Part shown: one piece after another, positions 59,301-64,000 of the stretch
Layout: each line of letters starts with the position of its first letter
How positions within the stretch are numbered: position 1 is the stretch's first letter
Origin: Phycisphaerae bacterium
GTDB taxonomy: Bacteria > Planctomycetota > Phycisphaerae > UBA1845
Length of the DNA stretch: 64,000 nt
Reading direction: 5' to 3'
NCBI GenBank assembly: GCA_013360585.1
Contig: JABWBH010000020.1
Span: forward strand, 1-64,000
The notes under the pieces: generated by a model
What the model saw: only the letters and a program-made list of their open reading frames with translations
Databases searched by the model: none
Told to the model about the DNA's origin: nothing
Program-made: the position numbers and the translations under genes

Positions 59301-62097
59301 CGCCTTCCGGGATGGCGTCATCGATCGCGGTGACGGTGACGGTCTGGGCGACATTCCAGTTTCCGGTGGTGAACGCCAGGTTGATCGGATTGCCCGCGCC
59401 CGCGCCGACGGTCGTCTGCGTGTCAGGGTCCACCGTGATCGTGACGTTCGCGGTGGGCTGGCTTGTCAGCACCACCGTGTACGTGTCGGAGGTCGGTCCC
59501 TGCTCGTTGACGTCGGTGGATCCGCCGGACTGGGTGATCGTGACGCCCGCGGTGTCGTTGTCCGTGACGTTGGCGACGACGTTGGCGATCGCGATGCCGT
59601 TGTAGTTGCCGTCTCCGCTGGCGGCGGAATGTGTGATCGTCGAGGTGTGCGCGCCCTCGGCGACGGCGTCGTTGACGGCGGTGACAAGGACGGTCTGCGC
59701 CGTGTCCCAGTTTCCCGGCGTAAACGTCAGGTTGACGGCGACACCCGGCCCGCCGCCGAGGTCAGTCTGCGTGTCAGGGTCCACCGTGATCGTCACGGGG
59801 TTCCCGGGACGTGAGGCGAGCACGATGTTGTAGCTGTCGGTCGTCGGACCGGTCTCGCTGACGTTCGTGGAGCCTCCCGACTGGGTGATCGTGACGCCGG
59901 GCAGATCGTCGTCGGTTACGTTGGCGACGACGTTGGGAACCGTCAGGGCGTTGAAGTTTGTGTCTCCGCTGGCGGTGGCGTGGGTGATCGTCGAGGTGTG
60001 CGGGCCTTCCTGATTCGTGTCGTCGACGGCGGTGACCACGACGGTCTGCGGCGTGCTCCAGTTTCCGTTGGTGAAGGTGAACTGGACGGCGACACCGGCA
60101 CCCGAGCCGAGATCCGTCTGCACGTCCGGATCGACCGTCAGCGTGACGTTCGCGTTCGGCTGGGCGGTGAGCACGACGGTGTACGTGTCCGAGGTGGGTC
60201 CGTTTTCACTGACGTCGGTGGATCCCCCGGATGGCGTGATCGTGACGGCGGCGACATCGTTGTCCGTCACGTTGGCGACGACGTTGCTGATGCTGATGCC
60301 GTTGTACGTGCCGTCGCCGCTGGAGGCCGCGTGCGTGATCGTCGAGGTGTGATTGCCCTCGACGGTGTTGTCGTTGACGGCGGTGACGGTCACGGATTGC
60401 GCCGTGCTCCAGTTGGCGGTGGTGAAGGTGCGCGTGACGGCGACGCCGGGGCCGGAGCCGAGGTCCGTCTGTCCGTCCGGGTCGGCCGTGATGGTGACGG
60501 TCGCAGTCGGTTGTGACGTGAGCACAAGCGTGTACGTGTCCGATGTCGGGCCGGCCTCGGCGACCTGGGTCGAGTCTCCGCTCTGCGTAACACTGACGGA
60601 GGCTACGTCATTGTCGGTGATCGCGGCGACGACGTTGGCGATGGCGAGGCCGTTGTAGTTTCCGTCGCTGCTGCTGGCGGAATGCGTGATCGTCGAGGAA
60701 TGATTGCCTTCGGCGATGCTGTCATTGACGGCGGTGACCGTGATGGTGCGCGGCGAGTTCCAGTTCACGGACGTGAACGTTCGAAGGATCGCCACGCCCG
60801 GACCGCTGCCGAGGTCGGTCTGCGTGTCGGGATCGATTGTGACGACGACGTTTGAGGACGGAGCGGATCCGAGCACGATGGTGTAGGTGTCAGACGTCGG
60901 CCCCTGCTCGGCGACGGCGGTGTTGCCGCCGGACTCCGTGATGATGACCGCCGCTACGTCATTATCCGTGATGTTGACGGTCAGGTTCGGCACGGCGATG
61001 CCGTTGTAGGCGCCGTCGCCGCTGCTGACGGCGTGCGTGATGGTCGAGGTGTGATTTCCCTCCTGCGTGCTGTCGTTGACGGCGGTGACGGTGACGTTTC
61101 GGGCGACGTTCCAGTTGCTGACCTGAAAGGTCACGTTGATCGCGACCCCCGGTCCGGCGCCCAGATCGGTCTGAGCGTCGGGATCCACGGTGATCGTCAC
61201 ATCGGCGCTCGGCGCCTTGTCGAGCGAGAGCGCGTAGGTGTCGGACGTCGGACCCTGCTCGTTCACGTCGGTCGAGCCGCCCGTCTGACCGATTGTCACG
61301 CCGGGGGCGTCGTTGTCGATGATGTTGGCGACGACGTTGGGGACGGCGAGGCCGTTGTAGTTCGTGTCGCCGCTGGTGAGGGTGTGCGTGAGGGTCGAGG
61401 TGTGAGGCCCCTCGGAATCCGCGTCGTCCACGGCTGTGACGATGACGGTGCGGGCGATGTTCCAGCTCGCGGGGGAGATGACGATGTTCATCGCCACACC
61501 GGGACCGGACCCCACGTCGGTCTCGACGTCGGGATCGACGGTGATCGTGACGCTGGCGGTCGGCTGGGAGTCGAGGACGAGGGTGTAACTGTCCGCGGTG
61601 GGACCGGTCTCGGCGACATCGGTGGATCCGCCGGTTTCGGTGATCGTGACGCCGAAGGCGTCGTTGTCCGTGACCGTTGCGACGACGTTCGGGATACTGA
61701 TACCGTTGTAGTTGCCATCTCCGCTGGTGGCGACGTGAACGATGGTCGAGGTGTGCGCCCCTTCCACGAGAGCGTCGTCCACGGCGGTGACCGTGACGGT
61801 CTGCGCCACATTCCAGTTGGCGGTGGTGAACGTCAGGAGGACGGGCGATCCCGCGCCGGCGCCAAGACTCGTTTGCGCGTCGGGATCCGCAACGATCTGC
61901 ACGTCGGCCGTGGGTGCGGAATTAAGGACGACCGTGTAACTGTCGGAGGTGGGTCCGGTTTCGCTGACGGCGGTGGATCCGCCGGACTGGGTGATGCTGA
62001 CGCCGGCCTGCGCGAGCGCGGAGGAAGCCCACGCCGATCCGAGGATCGACCCGATGACCTTGCACCAGAGTGCGCATCTCGCCGCCAACTTCATCAT
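56353..62097 (-). CDS. Giant exported protein with 13 tandem beta repeats and C-terminal sorting-like tail
   Basis: A 1914-residue protein. A signal peptide (residues 1-30) precedes 13 copies of a ~117-residue repeat (residues 32-1548). Typical motifs are VTITQSGGSTDVSETGPTSD, TANVTITVDPDTQT, NWNVAQTVTVTAVDD and NYNGI..VVANVTDND, resembling Calx-beta-type extracellular repeats. A poly-Gly hinge (~1550-1566), two cadherin-like units, an Asp/Pro linker and a PKD domain follow. The C-terminus is Pro-Cys-Gly, a short hydrophobic stretch (FQLLNLASLSAAFSAL) and an Arg cluster, resembling exosortase or MYXO-CTERM-type sorting signals. It is likely cell-surface and adhesive. The stop overlaps the 3' end of convergent queC. 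Confidence 0.85.
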   Translation of the reverse strand: MMKLAARCALWCKVIGSILGSAWASSALAQAGVSITQSGGSTAVSETGPTSDSYTVVLNSAPTADVQIVADPDAQTSLGAGAGSPVLLTFTTANWNVAQTVTVTAVDDALVEGAHTSTIVHVATSGDGNYNGISIPNVVATVTDNDAFGVTITETGGSTDVAETGPTADSYTLVLDSQPTASVTITVDPDVETDVGSGPGVAMNIVISPASWNIARTVIVTAVDDADSEGPHTSTLTHTLTSGDTNYNGLAVPNVVANIIDNDAPGVTIGQTGGSTDVNEQGPTSDTYALSLDKAPSADVTITVDPDAQTDLGAGPGVAINVTFQVSNWNVARNVTVTAVNDSTQEGNHTSTITHAVSSGDGAYNGIAVPNLTVNITDNDVAAVIITESGGNTAVAEQGPTSDTYTIVLGSAPSSNVVVTIDPDTQTDLGSGPGVAILRTFTSVNWNSPRTITVTAVNDSIAEGNHSSTITHSASSSDGNYNGLAIANVVAAITDNDVASVSVTQSGDSTQVAEAGPTSDTYTLVLTSQPTATVTITADPDGQTDLGSGPGVAVTRTFTTANWSTAQSVTVTAVNDNTVEGNHTSTITHAASSGDGTYNGISISNVVANVTDNDVAAVTITPSGGSTDVSENGPTSDTYTVVLTAQPNANVTLTVDPDVQTDLGSGAGVAVQFTFTNGNWSTPQTVVVTAVDDTNQEGPHTSTITHATASGDTNFNALTVPNVVANVTDDDLPGVTITQSGGSTNVSETGPTTDSYNIVLASRPGNPVTITVDPDTQTDLGGGPGVAVNLTFTPGNWDTAQTVLVTAVNDAVAEGAHTSTITHSAASGDGNYNGIAIANVVANVTDNDTAGVTITQSGGSTDVNEQGPTSDTYTVVLTSQPTANVTITVDPDTQTTVGAGAGNPINLAFTTGNWNVAQTVTVTAIDDAIPEGAHTSTITHAAASGDGGYNGISISNVVANVADNDAPGVTITESGGATSVSETGPTSDTYTVVLCSLPTADVVITVDPDAQTDVGAGAGAAIQLTFTAGNWNVAQTVTVTAVNDLIAEGAHNSTITHTAASGDGGYNGISINNVVAAVTDNDTAGVTVTQSGGSTSVSETGPTSDTYTVVLNTQPTANVTITVDPDTQTTVGAGAGNPVNLTFTSGNWNVAQTVTVTAVDDSIAEGAHNSTITHAASSGDGFYNGISIGSVVASVTDNDTAGITLTQSGGSTDVSEAGPTSDTYTLVLTSQPTANVTITVDPDTQTNLGSGAGAPVTRTFTSGNWSVAQTVTVTAVNDSVAEGPHTSTITHTVASSDGNYNGLAVPNVVANITDNDAAGVTVAESGGFTLVSEVGPTSDTYTLVLTSQPTANVTITIDPDVQTNVGNGAGGAINRTFTTANWNVAQTITVTAVNDGVVEGTHTSTITHSASSADSNYNGIAVTSVVATVTDVAGVAVAESGGNTVVDETGPTSDTYTLLLNSPPTASVSIIVEPDVQSDVGAGAGGAIILTFTTGNWNVAQTVTVTAVDDALVEGAHTSTITHTAVSSDGNYNGIAVPDVVAQVSDNDSSGGGGGGGGGGGGGGENRPVALDQSLVTDEDVPLDLTLTATGNTGQHPRFFVVEAPAHGTVIGDPPEVTYVPAPDFFGDDIFAFIVANDDTSSDLAYISIEVRPVNDPPAGLPQEITLKAGESANVILDAHDPDTGDVVTIDITTIPAHGSLTGDVPNLTYTPDEGFTGTDALVYELHDGLAGSGPIRVTFIVLPPDDDTGPDPPDDDPPPDDDPPPDDDEPVTTLIADAGPDITVFAGETARFDGSASRVDIEEGFGADVPSITILAWDVDAADGFDFDRAGAVVEHVYTRPGTYRVTLRVFDDTGRHAEDTLLCVVEPEVPPPPRAPVTPCGAFQLLNLASLSAAFSALRRLKPRRPAADYDR
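57455..62004 (-). repeat. 13-copy tandem DNA repeat (~350 bases per unit)
   Basis: The repeats in the giant gene have a period of about 348-351 bases. Neighbouring units keep long stretches of nearly identical DNA as well as protein, so the array may recombine in length. The thirteenth unit lacks the usual inter-repeat DND segment at its start (TVTDVAGVAV). Confidence 0.85.
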
Positions 62098-62447
62098 GCC
62101 GTCCGTCGCCTCGTACCTCGAGGCGCAGCACCTCCAGGCCGACCTCCCGATGTGCCGGGAAGCAGCCGTTGCTCGTCAGGGGAGAGTGAAGGGGCGAGAC
62201 TCCGTGCTGCTAGTGCATCGGCAAGTTTTCACGCAGCTTGTTGAATTAAAACGTTTCAATGTCCGTGAATGTGCCGCACTCCGGAGAAAACCTGGCTACC
62301 AGGCAGGTTTCGCCGAGTGTTGCGAACCACCTTCCGCGACGCAGAAGCATGTCCGGTTTCCTCCGGGATCGGGGTTTTGCGAAGGAGTACTCTCCCGATA
62401 AGACACGGTCGCTGGATCAGTTCGGACAGAGGGTCGAAAGAACGAGC
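62098..62447. other. 350-base divergent intergenic region
   Basis: Between the giant gene and the next gene. An A+T-rich stretch near 62225-62260 could hold promoters. Nested inverted repeats at 62288-62310 (CCTGG-CTA-CCAGG inside AAACCTG/CAGGTTT) could form alternative hairpins upstream of the rightward gene. No known riboswitch or gene is recognised. Confidence 0.4.
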
Positions 62448-62924
62448 ATGAAAGCGACTCTCACGAACCCGGCGGCGGTCTCGCCACCTATGTCAGTTCA
62501 ACCGCCCGAGGCGGCGGGGATGGCTGGCGACCAGCAAGAACTGCCGGATCGCCGAAACAGCGTGGTGGACCGGCGCAGCGGCGTGGACCGGCGAGCAGGA
62601 GGGCGGGAGCGCCGCGTCGGGATGGACCGGCGGCGCGGACCGGGACGTCGCCTCGGAGCGCTGCGCCGCGAGGCTGAGGAAGGTCGCCTCGCCGGCGAAC
62701 TGCTCGAATTCATCAACGCGATCGACGAGTACAAGAAGATCAACGACCGTCCGTTTCCGTCGTGGTCGGAGGTCTTCGAGATCATTCACTTCCTCGGCTA
62801 CCGCAAAGTGACGGACAAAGCCGGGCACATCAACGAGGCGTGCGGTCCGGAGACCTACGACGGGTTCCGCAGCAGCGATCCCGACGCCGAAGCCGGTGAG
62901 GATGAGGAGGACGCCGAGAGTTGA
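62448..62924 (+). CDS. Conserved planctomycete protein with Arg-Asp repeats
   Basis: A 158-residue protein. Residues 33-70 are an Arg/Asp repeat (DRRNSVVDRRSGVDRRAGG), often seen near PilZ or signalling domains. The C-terminal half is a helical domain with the conserved block EFINAIDEYKKINDRPFPSWSEVFEIIHFLGYRKV, found in Planctomycetota without known function. The C-terminus is acidic. The ATG at 62448 gives a conserved-looking N-terminus. It precedes the kinase gene by ~130 bases. Confidence 0.65.
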   Translation: MKATLTNPAAVSPPMSVQPPEAAGMAGDQQELPDRRNSVVDRRSGVDRRAGGRERRVGMDRRRGPGRRLGALRREAEEGRLAGELLEFINAIDEYKKINDRPFPSWSEVFEIIHFLGYRKVTDKAGHINEACGPETYDGFRSSDPDAEAGEDEEDAES

Positions 62925-63052
62925 TCGATCCCGCCCTTCCGGACGCTCGGACTCTCGCCCAAGAGTTTCCGGCGAGGTAAGATGCTCTCGCTCGGTCGGA
63001 TCAGCGCAAGGCCTTCGTGGGCGGCGCGGGACCGGGACCGATCGGAGGGCTC

Positions 63053-64000
63053 ATGCGCGACGCATGTCCCAACCCGTCGCTTCTGGCGGAGTATGCAGCC
63101 GGATCGCTGACAGACCCGGCGTGCGCCGCCCTCGAACATCACCTGCTGACCTGCGCCGCCTGCCTGTCGGTTGTCCTGGAGAGACTGCCGCGCGGGACGG
63201 GGACAGGGATCCCGGATGTCCACGTGGTGAGCGAGGTCGGGCGGGGTTCTTCAGGCGTCGTGTACAAGGCGTGGTGGACGCGGGGCGCCGCGAAACTGGT
63301 GGCGTTGAAGGTGCTTTCCGGCGGCGGCGATCTGGCGCCGAACCGTTTTGAACGTGAGATCGCGGTGCTGCGGAGGCTGGACTCGCCCTGGATCGTCAAG
63401 TGCCACGAATCCGGCGGGACAGAGGGCAGCCGCCACTTCGTGATGGACTTTGTCCACGGCCAGCATCTTGACGCCTACTTTGAGCGCCCTCAGGTGGATC
63501 TGGCGACGAAGCTGCGCGTTTTCGAGCGCGTGTGCCGCGGCGTGGCGCACGCACACGCTTTCGGCATCGTTCACCGCGACCTGAAACCTCGCAACATTCT
63601 CGTGGATGACGACGGCGAACCGCACATTCTCGATTTCGGCATCTGCTCGGTCGGGGCGGCGGACTGGACGACGGACCTTCGGGCGACGATCACGCATACC
63701 GGAGCGATCCTCGGCACGATCAAGTACATGTCGCCCGAGCAGGCGTGGGGGGGCGTCGCCGGACCGGTGGATCATCGCAGCGACCTCTGGTCGCTGGGCG
63801 TCCTGCTTCACGAGATCGTCGCCGACGGACGGCATCCGTATCCGCTGACGGGCACGCGCGAGAAGTCGCCCGTCGAGGCGGTGCTGGAGCGGATCCGGCG
63901 GGAGCTGCCTCGTCCGGCGCGACTGGCGCATTTGCCGGGCGGACGTGACCTCGAGATTCTGATCGAGCGCTGCCTGACGCGAGACCCGGCACACCGGCTC
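63053..64000 (+). CDS. Serine/threonine protein kinase with N-terminal zinc finger, truncated by window end
   Basis: The frame runs off the window at 64000 (316 codons seen). An N-terminal zf-HC2-like finger (LEHHLLTCAACLSV) precedes a Hanks-type kinase domain: GRGSSGVVYKAW, VALKVL (Lys86), HRDLKPRN (Asp177), DFGI (Asp195) and GTIKYMSPEQA. This zinc-finger/kinase combination is common in Planctomycetota. The substrate-binding or sensor C-terminus is missing. ATG 63053 has GGAGGG just upstream. It could couple an extracellular signal to regulation, but no partner is visible. Confidence 0.9.
   Translation, partial: MRDACPNPSLLAEYAAGSLTDPACAALEHHLLTCAACLSVVLERLPRGTGTGIPDVHVVSEVGRGSSGVVYKAWWTRGAAKLVALKVLSGGGDLAPNRFEREIAVLRRLDSPWIVKCHESGGTEGSRHFVMDFVHGQHLDAYFERPQVDLATKLRVFERVCRGVAHAHAFGIVHRDLKPRNILVDDDGEPHILDFGICSVGAADWTTDLRATITHTGAILGTIKYMSPEQAWGGVAGPVDHRSDLWSLGVLLHEIVADGRHPYPLTGTREKSPVEAVLERIRRELPRPARLAHLPGGRDLEILIERCLTRDPAHRL

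Noticed and set aside
57455-62004. Possible CRISPR-like array
   Set aside because: Units are ~350 bases with continuous coding sequence and no spacers; this is a protein repeat.

Overview
The window is high-GC bacterial DNA (G/C-ending codons throughout) and most likely comes from a Planctomycetota chromosome, possibly a motile lineage such as Phycisphaerae. The support is a TIGR04137-type small basic protein of the PVC group, a DUF1571 secreted protein, a Cys-x2-Cys zinc-ribbon protein with the planctomycete YDLTGNVSGVCPECGT signature, an exosortase/EpsI pair, several very large Asp/Pro-linked exported beta-sandwich proteins, a zinc-finger Ser/Thr kinase and a flagellar FliS chaperone. The class-level placement is inference. 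I see no phage, insertion sequence, CRISPR array or rRNA. There are two tRNA-Leu genes (CAG and CAA).

Layout. 1-16.8 kb: an exported protein cut by the window edge; DUF1844 and rhomboid-TPR proteins; an S41 peptidase divergent from a PadR regulator with a perfect palindrome between them; DUF1571, an acid-tailed DUF2007 protein, a bacterial PH-domain protein and FliS; a Cys-rich exported protein; a WaaP-like kinase; an ECF sigma/anti-sigma pair; and an overlapping trio of GT-C membrane glycosyltransferase, RarD and FkbM methyltransferase. 16.8-28 kb: an ExeA-like ATPase fused to a very long coiled coil, ArfB, tRNA-Leu, two lipoproteins with a 65-residue protein, a SPOR-like protein with the small basic protein, MreC, a divergent sigma-70 family protein and ribosomal protein L28. 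28-42.5 kb: a LolA-like protein, a Lon-like protease with AAA_32 domain, and an envelope/exopolysaccharide cluster (exosortase, EpsI, PKD/beta-helix lipoprotein, polysaccharide deacetylase, sulfotransferase, CelD/FemAB-like acyltransferase, FG-GAP lipoprotein). 42.5-56.4 kb: mostly housekeeping genes: GlgX, tRNA-Leu, the three-gene pntAA-pntAB-pntB transhydrogenase operon, NadE, Der, a receiver-only response regulator, NrdR, SIMPL and QueC. 56.3-64 kb: a 1914-residue exported protein with 13 copies of a ~117-residue repeat, a planctomycete hypothetical, and a Ser/Thr kinase running off the end.

How it fits together. The clearest module is the cell-surface one: exosortase plus EpsI, a deacetylase, an acyltransferase, a sulfotransferase and large secreted beta-rich proteins are consistent with synthesis, modification and anchoring of an extracellular polymer and its proteins. 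The 1914-residue protein ends in a Pro-Cys-Gly, hydrophobic, Arg-rich tail that could be a sorting signal. The second notable group is NAD(P) metabolism: the transhydrogenase operon is divergent from NAD synthetase. Points worth a second look include the ATPase-coiled-coil fusion, a lipoprotein-like N-terminus on PntAB, a zinc-ribbon gene split by one in-frame TGA, a dispersed palindromic intergenic repeat and a PadR-type operator with a partial copy inside a consensus promoter. I found nothing that I can firmly call a new system.
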